Shown piece by piece: positions 34,478 through 41,991 of a stretch of 41,991 nucleotides of DNA. Source of the DNA: Actinomycetota bacterium (GTDB lineage Bacteria; Actinomycetota; Acidimicrobiia; Acidimicrobiales; RAAP-2); NCBI GenBank assembly GCA_021324045.1, contig JAJPJV010000036.1:1-41991 (forward strand), in the 5' to 3' direction. The notes under the pieces are model-generated. The model had not been told where the DNA came from, did no database searches, and saw only the letters and a program-made list of their open reading frames with translations. Made by a program: the position numbers and the translations under genes. How positions within the stretch are numbered: position 1 is the stretch's first letter; every line of letters starts with the position of its first letter.

Positions 34478-34989
34478 GTAGCCCTCTGTCAACCCTGGGC
34501 CACCAACGAGCGCTGGAACCCACCGTGTCGTTCGGGGTCGTAAGGGGTGTGGTCCTGCCAGCATCGCCAGATGATGTGCGCCCAGGATCTGGCCAGGACC
34601 CTTTCGGCGTGCGGGAGCCGCTTGTCGGCGCTCCAGCGGAAGGTCACGGCTCGGTGGCGACCACAACGGCGCGTCGAGGGGGCCACCCCGGCGAGGCGCC
34701 GGTAGGGCTCGGACGGTGTCGTGCGGCCGCAGTAGCCCTTGGCCCGCAGCCACGCCCCGAGGCGCTTCTCCGAGAGCCACCGAGCTCGAGCGGCCGAGGG
34801 GAAGAGTCGCTCACTGATCGGCGCTCTGGGGCGCTCAGCCCTATAGCCAGTCGGCACGTCCTGGGCCGCCGGCCCTCGCTGCACTCATCGTGGCGGTCGA
34901 GCCGCAAGCGTTCCAGGCGATGGACCGGCGGTCACCAGGGGTGCGACGCCAGCCTGACGGCCAGCGACCTGGGAATGGTGGACCAGTGA
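34474..34989 (+). other. Open frame joining nuoJ to nuoK, probably an IS shadow
   Basis: An ATG overlapping the nuoJ stop (ATGA) opens 171 codons that run without a stop to a TGA at 34987-34989, which in turn overlaps the nuoK GTG (GTGA). The predicted protein is Arg/Ser/Gly/Pro-rich, has no hydrophobic helix and matches no family I know. It lies opposite an IS110 transposase remnant, so it is best read as the antisense of that remnant. If translated, it could carry ribosomes from nuoJ to nuoK and so spare the operon from the insertion. Its status as a true protein is doubtful. Confidence 0.3.
34489..34884 (-). pseudogene. Truncated IS110-family transposase remnant
   Basis: A minus-strand frame carries C-terminal pieces of an IS110-type transposase: LGAWLRAKGYCGRTTPSE, then RRLAGVAPSTRRCGRHRAV followed by TFRWSADKRL, then RVLARSWAHIIWRCWQDHT and YDPERHGGFQRSL before the stop. 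By my recollection of intact relatives, segments are missing after GRTTP and after ADKRL, two internal deletions that left the frame open. The N-terminal DEDD nuclease domain is absent. The element is dead. It lies between nuoJ and nuoK and may extend to about 34,985; the exact ends were not resolved. Confidence 0.72.
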
Positions 34990-35291
34990 GCATCCCGGGA
35001 TCGTGGTACCTCATCCTCGCCGCGGTGCTGTTCACGATCGGGGCACTGGGCCTCTTGGTGCGCCGCAATGTGCTCGTCATGTTCATGTGCATCGAGTTGA
35101 TGCTCAACGCGGCGAACTTGACCTTCGTCACCTTTGCCCGCATGCTGCATGACATCGGCGGCCAGGCTGTCGTGTTCTTCGTGCTCGTGGTCGCAGCCGC
35201 AGAGGTCGTGGTCGGTTTGGGAATCGTGGTTGCGATCTTCCGTCGAAGAACCAGCGCAACCGCCGACGACCTTCATATCCTGAAGGGCTGA
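34986..35291 (+). CDS. nuoK: NADH-quinone oxidoreductase subunit K
   Basis: A 101-residue three-helix membrane subunit of normal length. The two conserved proton-channel glutamates are E37 ([12 protein letters not shown]) and E73 ([10 protein letters not shown]), matching E36 and E72 of E. coli. I chose GTG 34986, which gives the standard N-terminus ([15 protein letters not shown]); the longer frame from 34890 would add residues encoded by IS-remnant DNA. No good ribosome binding site precedes it, so it may depend on coupling to the upstream open frame (GTGA). nuoL follows after five bases. Confidence 0.93.
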   Translation: MSIPGSWYLILAAVLFTIGALGLLVRRNVLVMFMCIELMLNAANLTFVTFARMLHDIGGQAVVFFVLVVAAAEVVVGLGIVVAIFRRRTSATADDLHILKG

Positions 35292-35296
35292 TTTCG

Positions 35297-37183
35297 ATGC
35301 TGCATGCCGCTTCCCTCATGCTGCTGTTCCCACTCGTGGGATTCGTGATCCTGGCGTTCTTCGGTCGGCGCATCGGTGACCCGTTGGCTGGTTGGCTGGG
35401 AACTGCCACGATCACCGCCTCCTTCGTCGTGGCTTGCGTCACGCTCGCGGGCCTTGCCCACCGGACGTCGGCGTCTCGTTCGTTCACCCAGACGCTCTTT
35501 AGCTGGATCCCCGTCGGGCAGCTGCACGTCAACGTCGGGATCCTCGTCGATCCGCTCTCGATGACCATGGCCATGTTCGTTACAGGCGTCAGCATGGTCA
35601 TCCACCTCTACTCGATCGGGTACATGAAAGGGGACCGCGACTACCCGAAGTTCTTCGTGTACCTGAACCTCTTCGTCTTCGCCATGCTTCTGCTCGTCCT
35701 CGCGAACAACTTGCTGGTGGCGTTCGTCGGCTGGGAGGGCGTGGGTTTGTGCTCGTACTGGCTGATCGCCTTTTGGTACGAGCGCGACAGCGCCGCATCG
35801 GCGGGGAAGAAGGCCTTCATCTACAACCGTGTGGGGGACACCGGGTTCCTCCTTGCGATCTTCCTGATCTTCTCGAAGGTTCACACCGTCGACTACCTCG
35901 GCATCTTCGCTCATCGTCATGCCCTCGGCGGTCCCGCCACGACCGCTGCTGTCCTGCTGCTACTCCTGGCGGCGACGGGCAAGTCGGCGCAGATCCCGCT
36001 GTTCAACTGGTTGGCCGATGCCATGGAGGGCCCCACACCGGTGTCCGCGCTGATCCACGCCGCGACCATGGTGACGGCCGGGGTGTACCTGCTGAGCCGG
36101 ATGAACCCACTGCTGGCCCTCTCGCCGGACGCCACATGGGTGATCGCGGGGATCGGGGGGGCGACGGCGTTTGTCGCAGCGACGATTGCCTGCGCGCAGC
36201 AGGACATCAAGAAGGTGATCGCCTTCTCGACGATCTCCCAGATCGGTTACATGGTGCTGGCGGTCGGAACCGGGGCGTACGTCGCGGCAATCTTCCTCAT
36301 GGTCGCCCACGCGTTCTACAAGGGGCTGCTGTTCCTGGGAGCAGGGTCGATCATCCATGGCCTGGACGACGAGCAGGATCTCAAGCGCATGGGGGCGCTC
36401 CGGCGATGGCTCCCCTGGACCTATGGCACCTTCCTCGTCGGCTGGCTCGCAATTGCCGGCATCCCACCGCTGTCCGGGTTCTGGTCGAAGGGCGACGTCC
36501 TGGAGAACGTGTGGGCAAAGAGCACGGCGCTGTGGGCGGTGGGGGTGGTGACCGCCGTCCTCACGGCCTATTACATGACCCGCCTCTTCGTCCTCGCGTT
36601 TCACGGCGATCCCCGCTGGCAGCACGCCGTCGGCGACCACCCTGCGCATCGAACGCCGCACGAGGCGCCGTGGGTCATGCGAGCACCGCTTGTCATCCTT
36701 GCCTTCTTTGCCTTCGCCGGCGGGATTCTCGATCTCCCCTGGGTCCACCACGAGGGCCTCGCCAGCTGGCTCGCGCCGGTCTTCGGGAGCCGGCTCTTCT
36801 CCGCGCACGAATCCACTGGCCTCAAGGTTGGGCTCATCTCCATTGATGCCGTCGCCGGGGTGCTGGGGCTGGCCATCGCGGGGTATCTGTGGCGTGCCCG
36901 TGCGGATCGCCGCGAGCTCGAGCCTGCTTTCCTCCAGCGCGTGTGGTTCTGGGACGACTTCTACGACCTGGTCATCGGGAGGCCCGGACAGGCGCTTGCT
37001 CGCTTCTCGGCGACGGTCGTCGACTCCCGGATCATCGACGGTGCGGTCAACGGCATTGCGAGCCTCGTTCGCCTGGCCGGCGCGAATCTTCGCCGCCTCC
37101 AGACCGGCTATGTGCGCAACTATGCGATCGGTGTCGTGGCCGGAGTGGTCGCGATCGTGCTGTTCGTCTTGACCAAGACCTGA
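35297..37183 (+). CDS. nuoL: NADH-quinone oxidoreductase subunit L
   Basis: A 628-residue antiporter-like proton-pumping subunit at the distal end of the membrane arm. The key residues E147 (GWEGVGLCSYWLI) and K229 (ATGKSAQIPLFNWLADAMEG) correspond to E144 and K229 of E. coli. GPTPVSALIHAATMVTAGVY, then AFSTISQIGYM and PPLSGFWSKGD are further family blocks. The C-terminal helix that runs along the membrane arm is suggested by the amphipathic stretch before residue 600. A gap of 104 nt separates it from nuoM. Confidence 0.96.
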   Translation: MLHAASLMLLFPLVGFVILAFFGRRIGDPLAGWLGTATITASFVVACVTLAGLAHRTSASRSFTQTLFSWIPVGQLHVNVGILVDPLSMTMAMFVTGVSMVIHLYSIGYMKGDRDYPKFFVYLNLFVFAMLLLVLANNLLVAFVGWEGVGLCSYWLIAFWYERDSAASAGKKAFIYNRVGDTGFLLAIFLIFSKVHTVDYLGIFAHRHALGGPATTAAVLLLLLAATGKSAQIPLFNWLADAMEGPTPVSALIHAATMVTAGVYLLSRMNPLLALSPDATWVIAGIGGATAFVAATIACAQQDIKKVIAFSTISQIGYMVLAVGTGAYVAAIFLMVAHAFYKGLLFLGAGSIIHGLDDEQDLKRMGALRRWLPWTYGTFLVGWLAIAGIPPLSGFWSKGDVLENVWAKSTALWAVGVVTAVLTAYYMTRLFVLAFHGDPRWQHAVGDHPAHRTPHEAPWVMRAPLVILAFFAFAGGILDLPWVHHEGLASWLAPVFGSRLFSAHESTGLKVGLISIDAVAGVLGLAIAGYLWRARADRRELEPAFLQRVWFWDDFYDLVIGRPGQALARFSATVVDSRIIDGAVNGIASLVRLAGANLRRLQTGYVRNYAIGVVAGVVAIVLFVLTKT

Positions 37184-37189
37184 CCTGGC

Positions 37190-37291
37190 GTGCAGGACCT
37201 GCCCGACCAATATGACCCGAACCAAACCATCCGAAGGCTGCCCGTGGAAGACCAAGACATCAAGCGAAACGAATCGGACTCGCCGACATGA
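37190..37291 (+). CDS. Possible small ORF between nuoL and nuoM
   Basis: GTG 37190 opens 33 codons ending at TGA 37289-37291, which overlaps the nuoM ATG (ATGA), the overlap type used across this operon. The predicted peptide is acidic, polar and soluble (it contains DQYDPNQTIRRLPVEDQDIK) and has no hydrophobic segment. Nine of 33 codons end in A or T, which looks weaker than the flanking nuo genes. No good ribosome binding site is visible. It may be a real coupling peptide or chance. I recognise no homologue. Confidence 0.25.
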   Translation: MQDLPDQYDPNQTIRRLPVEDQDIKRNESDSPT

Positions 37292-38847
37292 GTAGTTCGT
37301 TCCCCTACGTCACCGTCTTGGTCTTGCTCCCGGCGGCCGGCGCGCTTGGCGCCGCAGCGTCGGCCCGGGTGCCGCGAAAGCTGGTCGAGGCGGGAGCCGT
37401 GGCCGTCTCGCTCGTCACCCTCGGCTTCGCCGCCGCCATGACGGTTGCCTTCAAGGCCGGCGATGGGGGGTTTCAATTCGTGTCGCGCCATGTGTGGGCA
37501 CAACCCCTCGGAATTTCTTGGTACGTGGGAGTGGACGGCATCTCGGTCTTCTTGGTGCTCATGGCCACCGTTCTGTTCCCGATCGCGCTCGCCGGGGCGC
37601 GCACGCGCGAGGACCCCCGAGCATTCGTGGCATGGATGTTGCTCCTCGAGTCTGCTTGCATCGGCTCGTTCGTATCCCTCGACCTGATCTTCTTCTTCTT
37701 GTTCTTCGAGGTCTCGCTGGTGCCCATGTACTTCATCATCAGCGGGTGGGGATTCGTGCGCCGGGCGTATGCGGCGGTCAAGTTCTTCGTCTACACGGTC
37801 GCCGGCTCGGCCTTTTTGCTCGTTGGGATCCTGGTGGTCGCGTTCATCCACGAGTCGCAGACCGGCGTGCTGACCTTTGCCCTTCCCGCGCTGGAGCGAA
37901 CGCACTTCTCAGGCACCACGGGTGTGCTGCTGTTCCTCGCCTTCACCGCGGCGTTCGCGGTCAAGGCACCGCTTTTCCCCTTCCACACCTGGTCGCCCGA
38001 CGCGTACACCGAAGCTCCTGCAGGCGGTTCGATGATCCTTGCCGCCGTACTGGCGAAGCTGGGTACCTATGGCTTGCTCCGCTTCGACCTGGACTTGTTC
38101 CCTCACGCCTCGAAAGTGCTGGCGCCGCTCCTTCTGACGTTGGCCGTGATCGGTGTCCTGTACGGCGCGATCGTGGCATGCGCGCAGCGAGACCTCAAAC
38201 GGGTGGTGGCCTACTCGTCGTTGGCCCAGATCGGTTTCATCGCGCTGGGGGTCTTCGCGTTCACGACCCAGGGGCTGACTGGTGGCGTGCTCCTCATGGT
38301 CAACCACGGTCTTGTGACCGCCGGCCTCTTCTTGTTGATTGGCTGGATCTACGAGCGGCGCTCGACGTGGCAGCTCTCCGAGCTGCGTGGTCTGCAGACC
38401 CCGGCGCCGTTGCTCGCAGCAGCCTTCAGCGTCATCATGCTCGCCTCGATCGGTGTTCCGGGGTTGAACGGTTTCGTCAGCGAGTTCCTCGTGCTCTTGG
38501 GTTCGTTCCTGACCCACCGCTGGTGGGCGGTCGCCGCCACCACTGGCGTGGTCTTCGCTGCGATCTACCTGCTGTGGGCTTTTCAGCAGGCGTTCCACGG
38601 CAAGCCCGATCCGGCGACTGCGACGGTCGCTGACCTCAGCTGGACCGAGCGGGTCGTCGTCGCACCGCTGGTCATCCTCATCGTGCTGCTCGGGGTGTAC
38701 CCCAAGCCGGTGCTCGACCGGATCACGCCGTCGGTCAACGAGGTCATCGCACGCGTCGAGCTGGTCTCGAAGGCTCCTGCGCACCCTCAGGTCGTCGTGA
38801 AGCACTCGCCCGTCGCGGGGAGCAAGCGGGAGGGGGCAGCGCAATGA
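37288..38847 (+). CDS. nuoM: NADH-quinone oxidoreductase subunit M
   Basis: A 519-residue antiporter-like pump subunit. The key charged residues are E141 (FFEVSLVPMYFI) and K226 (AVKAPLFPFHTWSPDAYTEA). Further family motifs are CAQRDLKRVVAYSSLAQIGF and PGLNGFVSEFLVL. A polar C-terminal tail follows the last helix. It overlaps nuoN by ATGA. Confidence 0.96.
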   Translation: MSSSFPYVTVLVLLPAAGALGAAASARVPRKLVEAGAVAVSLVTLGFAAAMTVAFKAGDGGFQFVSRHVWAQPLGISWYVGVDGISVFLVLMATVLFPIALAGARTREDPRAFVAWMLLLESACIGSFVSLDLIFFFLFFEVSLVPMYFIISGWGFVRRAYAAVKFFVYTVAGSAFLLVGILVVAFIHESQTGVLTFALPALERTHFSGTTGVLLFLAFTAAFAVKAPLFPFHTWSPDAYTEAPAGGSMILAAVLAKLGTYGLLRFDLDLFPHASKVLAPLLLTLAVIGVLYGAIVACAQRDLKRVVAYSSLAQIGFIALGVFAFTTQGLTGGVLLMVNHGLVTAGLFLLIGWIYERRSTWQLSELRGLQTPAPLLAAAFSVIMLASIGVPGLNGFVSEFLVLLGSFLTHRWWAVAATTGVVFAAIYLLWAFQQAFHGKPDPATATVADLSWTERVVVAPLVILIVLLGVYPKPVLDRITPSVNEVIARVELVSKAPAHPQVVVKHSPVAGSKREGAAQ

Positions 38848-40706
38848 GTTTCCTCGGCTTCCTCGACGGGCTCGGTGGGCCCCACGTACGAGATGGGGTG
38901 ATCCATTTGGTCGTGGTGCTCGCGAGCGTGCACGCGTTGGCCGCGGTCACGGCGATTCACGTCCCGCACATCCGCTACCTGGCAATCCTGCCCGAGATCG
39001 TGATGCTCGGTGGCGCGGTGCTCCTCCTCGGTGTCGCGTCGCTCAGCGATCGTCCGGTGCGAATGAGCGTGACGACCGTCGGAACCGTCGTCATCTCCGG
39101 GGCGTCCATGGGTCTGGCTTGGTGGCAGTGGGCCGATGTGCGCCAGCACGGCCCCTTCACCACCGTGGCCGGCGCCGTGGTGACGGACGGCTTCAGCGCG
39201 CTCATCGCGATCTTGGCGTCGACAGCGATGCTCCTCACTGCACTCGTGGGGGATGGCTATCTTCGCCGCGAAGGAGTCGAAGGGCCCGAGTTCCACGTCC
39301 TGGCGATGGTCTCTGCCAGTGGGGCAATGATCATGGGGCAGGCCAACGATTTGATCGTGATCTTCCTGGGCCTCGAGATCATGTCGATCGCGCTGTACGT
39401 GCTCGCAGCGCTCAACCCGCGTCGGGCCACCTCGGGAGAGGCGGCGCTCAAGTACTTCGTCCTGGGCAGCTTCTCCTCTGCGATCTTCGTGTACGGGATC
39501 GCGCTCACCTACGGGGCGACAGGGGGGACGAACCTCGCACACCTCACGAGCTACCTCTCGACGCATGCACTGTCGAGCAACGGCGTGCTGTTGGCGGGGA
39601 TGGGCCTGTTGTTGGTGGGCTTTGGCTTCAAGGTCGCCGCCGTGCCCTTCCACATGTGGACACCCGACGTCTACCAAGGGGCGCCGTCCCCGGTCACCGG
39701 GTTCATGGCTGCGATCGCCAAGGCGGGCGGGTTCGCCGCGCTGCTGCGGGTCTTCGTGTCGTCCTTCGGGACCCTGCGCCCCGATTGGCGGCCTATCGTC
39801 TACGTCATCGCCATCGTGACGCTCGTGGTCGGCGCAGGCTTGGCGGTGGTGCAGCGGGACGTCAAGCGGATGCTTGCGTACTCCTCCATCAACCATGCAG
39901 GGTTCGTCCTGCTCGGGCTCCAGGCTGCCGATGCCCGGGGGGTCAGCGCCGCGTTGTACTACGTCTTCACCTACAGCTTCATGGTGATCGGGAGCTTCGC
40001 GGTGGTGACCCTGCTCGGGCGTTCCGGTGACGTGGGTCATGACATTGCTGGCTACCGCGCCCTCGCGCGGCGCCAACCGGTGCTGGCACTGGCCTTCGCG
40101 GTGCTGCTGCTCGCCCAGGCCGGCGTCCCCTTCACGACGGGCTTCCTCGCCAAGTTGCAGGTCGTTGCAGCGGTGGTCGATGCGCACTCGGCGCCGCTCG
40201 GGTTCGTCGCCATGGGCTCGGCGGCGATCGCCGCCTTCTTCTACCTCCGGGTCGCCGTCCTCATGTACACACCGCGCAGGCCCCGTTGGGTGCCGCCCGG
40301 GCGCGAGATCGTCTTCGATCCGATCGTCGGGCCTCAGGCGAGCACTGCGGCTCGCGAAGGCAGCGGCGTCTCGGGGCAAGCGGAGCCGGAGATCGCGCCA
40401 GGCGGCAGCCTTGATGGCGGGACCGCAGAAGGCGCCGTGGCAACCGTTCCCAGGACCCTTGCAGAGCTGCGCCTGTGGTCCGGGTCGGAGCGAACGGTGG
40501 CCGTCGTGGAGCGGCTCAACGCGGACCTCCTCATCGACCGGGAGGCCGAGGCCGTCGAGGACGGTGCGGGTGGGCGTCGAGTCCGGGTCCCGCCCGCTGC
40601 GATCGTGGCCATCGGGATCTGCATCGCGGTGACGGTCGTCTTCGGGATCGTTCCCGGACCCCTGGTCGATTTCACGCACCACTCGACGCTTTTGCTGCTT
40701 CGCTGA
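38844..40706 (+). CDS. nuoN: NADH-quinone oxidoreductase subunit N
   Basis: A 620-residue antiporter-like pump subunit. E178 (LGLEIMSIALYVL) and K263 (GFGFKVAAVPFHMWTPDVY) are the core charged pair, and VQRDVKRMLAYSSINHAGF the lysine helix. It is over 100 residues longer than most NuoN proteins. Between the penultimate and last helices (about 475-580) there is a hydrophilic Gly/Ala/Glu-rich insert, and the final helix AIVAIGICIAVTVVFGIVPG follows it. The insert is in frame and the gene is otherwise intact. Confidence 0.94.
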   Translation: MSFLGFLDGLGGPHVRDGVIHLVVVLASVHALAAVTAIHVPHIRYLAILPEIVMLGGAVLLLGVASLSDRPVRMSVTTVGTVVISGASMGLAWWQWADVRQHGPFTTVAGAVVTDGFSALIAILASTAMLLTALVGDGYLRREGVEGPEFHVLAMVSASGAMIMGQANDLIVIFLGLEIMSIALYVLAALNPRRATSGEAALKYFVLGSFSSAIFVYGIALTYGATGGTNLAHLTSYLSTHALSSNGVLLAGMGLLLVGFGFKVAAVPFHMWTPDVYQGAPSPVTGFMAAIAKAGGFAALLRVFVSSFGTLRPDWRPIVYVIAIVTLVVGAGLAVVQRDVKRMLAYSSINHAGFVLLGLQAADARGVSAALYYVFTYSFMVIGSFAVVTLLGRSGDVGHDIAGYRALARRQPVLALAFAVLLLAQAGVPFTTGFLAKLQVVAAVVDAHSAPLGFVAMGSAAIAAFFYLRVAVLMYTPRRPRWVPPGREIVFDPIVGPQASTAAREGSGVSGQAEPEIAPGGSLDGGTAEGAVATVPRTLAELRLWSGSERTVAVVERLNADLLIDREAEAVEDGAGGRRVRVPPAAIVAIGICIAVTVVFGIVPGPLVDFTHHSTLLLLR

Positions 40707-40714
40707 GCGCGTCG

Positions 40715-41209
40715 GTGTCCGAGTTCGCGGTTCCCTCCAACTGGCGCTGGCGGGAGGCCCCGCTGCAACCGGCACCGGCGGTCGTCTTCGACATCGACGG
40801 CGTGCTGTCCGACGCCGCACATCGCCAACGCTTCCTCGAGAAGGGACGCCGTGACTGGCACGCCTTCTATGAGCATTGCGGGGACGATCCGGTGATCGAG
40901 GAGATCGCCCGCTTGCTCGAGCTGCTCGACCGGTCGCTCAAGGTGCTCTTGGTGACCGGGCGTCCCATGCGCGTGCAAGCTCAGACGCTGGCCTGGCTGG
41001 AGCGCTTCGGGCTCCGGTGGGACCTGCTGGTGATGCGCGAGGAGGGTATCCGGGCCCCGGTGGCCACGTTCAAGCGCCGGGTGACGGCGCAGCTCCGTCG
41101 CTACGGCTTCGACCTGCTCCTTGCCCTCGAGGACGATCCGAGCAACCACGCGATGTTCGTGGCGGAGGGCATTCCCTGCGTTTACATCCACTCCGGCTAC
41201 TACGGCTGA
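40715..41209 (+). CDS. HAD-superfamily phosphatase
   Basis: A 164-residue protein. The HAD catalytic Asp pair is D26 and D28 in VVFDIDGVLSD, motif II is the Thr of LLVTGRP, and the acidic motif IV is LEDDPSNHAMF. The Lys of motif III is probably in TFKRRV. There is no large cap domain. Motifs and size recall the 3'-phosphatase domain of polynucleotide kinase/phosphatases, though no kinase part is present. The GTG at 40715 comes 8 nt after the nuoN stop, so it is almost certainly co-transcribed with nuo. The substrate is unknown. Confidence 0.75.
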   Translation: MSEFAVPSNWRWREAPLQPAPAVVFDIDGVLSDAAHRQRFLEKGRRDWHAFYEHCGDDPVIEEIARLLELLDRSLKVLLVTGRPMRVQAQTLAWLERFGLRWDLLVMREEGIRAPVATFKRRVTAQLRRYGFDLLLALEDDPSNHAMFVAEGIPCVYIHSGYYG

Positions 41210-41369
41210 ATGGGGCTCCGAAGCGAGGAGCGGCCACAGACGCCACCGAGCGCGTTCGGATCCGCGCGTTTGCCACGCTCTGTGGCTATCGTGGCTCCAC
41301 TGTCACAGAGGGTTGACGTGCTGGCCGATGACCAGGGGGCCAGCACGGATCGACTGATGGGGGTGGGCC

Positions 41370-41991
41370 ATGTCGGGGGCACCCGTCGGGGGGGACCTTG
41401 GCGACCGGGCGGCGGTCTTCGGGACGGAGCGGGGGCGACGCCCGGCTGCGTGGCGGCGAGCGTGGTCGATCGGCGCCGGCGTAGTCCTCGTCTCGGGCGT
41501 GACCGGGTTCGTGATCGCTGGCGTGGCATGGCGGGACCACGTGAGCAATGGCGCGAAGTCCTCCTTCTCGGCGGAGGCGCGTGCGGTGGCGTCGGCGCTG
41601 GGGACCTCTCTCCAGAACGACAAGAACGTGGTCAGCTTCGAGGCGGCGCTCGTCTCGAGCGAACCTGGCCTCACCAACGAGCAGTTCGAATCGGTCTTCG
41701 ATTCGGTCGACTTTGCGCTGCGCTATCCAGGGGGCCTCGGCTTCGGCTACACCGCCCGGGTGCCGGCGTCGGAGCTGACCGCGTTCAGCGCGATGCTCGA
41801 AGCCGACCCACCGGGAACTCCGCTCCCCCGCCCGTATGTGGTGTGGCCCGCCGGCAACCGCCCGCAGTACTGCTTGGCCCGCTTCGGGATCCCCTCGGCA
41901 CTGCAGGGCTATCCGATCACCACGGACCTGTGCGCGCCGACCCTGCCGGGCCTCGGTCGCTCGCCGGCTCCGGCCGTCCTCGACAAAGCAG
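41370..41991 (+). CDS. CHASE-domain membrane sensor, 5' part only
   Basis: ATG 41370 opens a frame with no stop to the window edge (207 codons). A basic N-terminus (RGRRPAAWRR) leads into one membrane helix (about 32-53, IGAGVVLVSGVTGFVIAGV). An extracellular domain then resembles CHASE, with AVASALGTSL, a FEAALVSS segment, and the LGFGYTARVPASELTAF block. CHASE sensors usually continue into histidine kinase, GGDEF/EAL or adenylyl cyclase domains, but which one lies beyond the edge cannot be seen. No good ribosome binding site precedes the ATG. Confidence 0.68.
   Translation, partial: MSGAPVGGDLGDRAAVFGTERGRRPAAWRRAWSIGAGVVLVSGVTGFVIAGVAWRDHVSNGAKSSFSAEARAVASALGTSLQNDKNVVSFEAALVSSEPGLTNEQFESVFDSVDFALRYPGGLGFGYTARVPASELTAFSAMLEADPPGTPLPRPYVVWPAGNRPQYCLARFGIPSALQGYPITTDLCAPTLPGLGRSPAPAVLDKA

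Noticed and set aside
34890-34985. Longer NuoK start at 34890
   Set aside because: It would add 32 residues encoded by IS-remnant DNA with no hydrophobic or conserved character; the GTG at 34986 gives the standard length and N-terminus.
38787-40820. Long minus-strand frame opposite nuoN
   Set aside because: Its product is highly charged, His/Arg/Asp-rich and antisense to a clear nuoN; it is a codon-bias shadow. The same holds for other long antisense frames opposite nuoH, nuoL and nuoM.
1-41991. CRISPR array or tandem repeats
   Set aside because: No regularly spaced direct repeats were noticed anywhere in the window.

Overview
The window is high-G+C actinobacterial chromosome. Evidence includes mshA (mycothiol synthesis), a divergent nickel superoxide dismutase pair (sodN/sodX), the rex-hemA-hemC-cobA/hemD-hemB-hemL order, proC followed by an Rv0500A-like helix-turn-helix gene, and a 14-gene nuo operon next to a geranylgeranyl/menaquinone reductase. 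An early-branching class such as Acidimicrobiia would fit, but this was not tested. Most of the window is core genome. The accessory parts are two decayed insertion sequences and a secreted phosphoesterase pair.

Layout. 0.1-4.6 kb: a metallophosphoesterase (minus), a methyltransferase, then a copper module of copA (Cu(I) P-type ATPase) and csoR (copper sensor) with a putative CsoR operator in front of copA. 4.7-6.1 kb: a frameshifted IS30-type transposase remnant, an unassigned stretch and tRNA-Lys(UUU) on the minus strand. 6.3-8.9 kb: two adjacent exported phosphoesterases, one apparently Sec-routed and one Tat-routed; the second seems to start at CTG inside the stop of the first. 8.9-11.6 kb: a class V aminotransferase (minus) divergent from a small DksA/TraR zinc-finger gene, with a perfect 17-bp inverted repeat between them, then sodN (minus) and sodX (plus). 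11.7-15.1 kb: mshA, proC, HTH gene and SAM hydroxide adenosyltransferase. 15.1-22.2 kb: the redox repressor rex and the C5 tetrapyrrole pathway from glutamyl-tRNA to uroporphyrinogen III and its methylated derivative. 22.0-23.5 kb: an FAD-dependent reductase (minus) whose 3' end overlaps hemL. 23.7-40.7 kb: nuoA-N (respiratory complex I). 40.7-42.0 kb: a HAD-family phosphatase trailing nuoN, and the 5' part of a CHASE-domain membrane sensor cut by the window edge.

Functional logic. Rex senses NADH/NAD+, the hem genes supply heme for cytochromes, the reductase next to nuo probably modifies the menaquinone isoprenoid side chain, and complex I oxidises NADH and reduces menaquinone. About 25 kb is therefore devoted to redox balance and respiration. 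mshA (thiol buffer), sodN/sodX (superoxide) and copA/csoR (copper) are stress-defence neighbours.

Most notable anomalies: (1) an internally deleted IS110-family remnant between nuoJ and nuoK, where the opposite strand stays open and keeps start/stop overlaps with both neighbours; (2) the 17-bp inverted repeat that spans the start codon of the DksA-like gene and the promoter region of the divergent aminotransferase; (3) a probable CTG start for the Tat-exported phospholipase C-like protein; (4) a recurring TAnnnT box 6-9 nt before start codons, pointing to leaderless or near-leaderless mRNAs; (5) a possible 33-codon ORF coupled to nuoM. I found no CRISPR array, prophage or clearly new multigene defence system.
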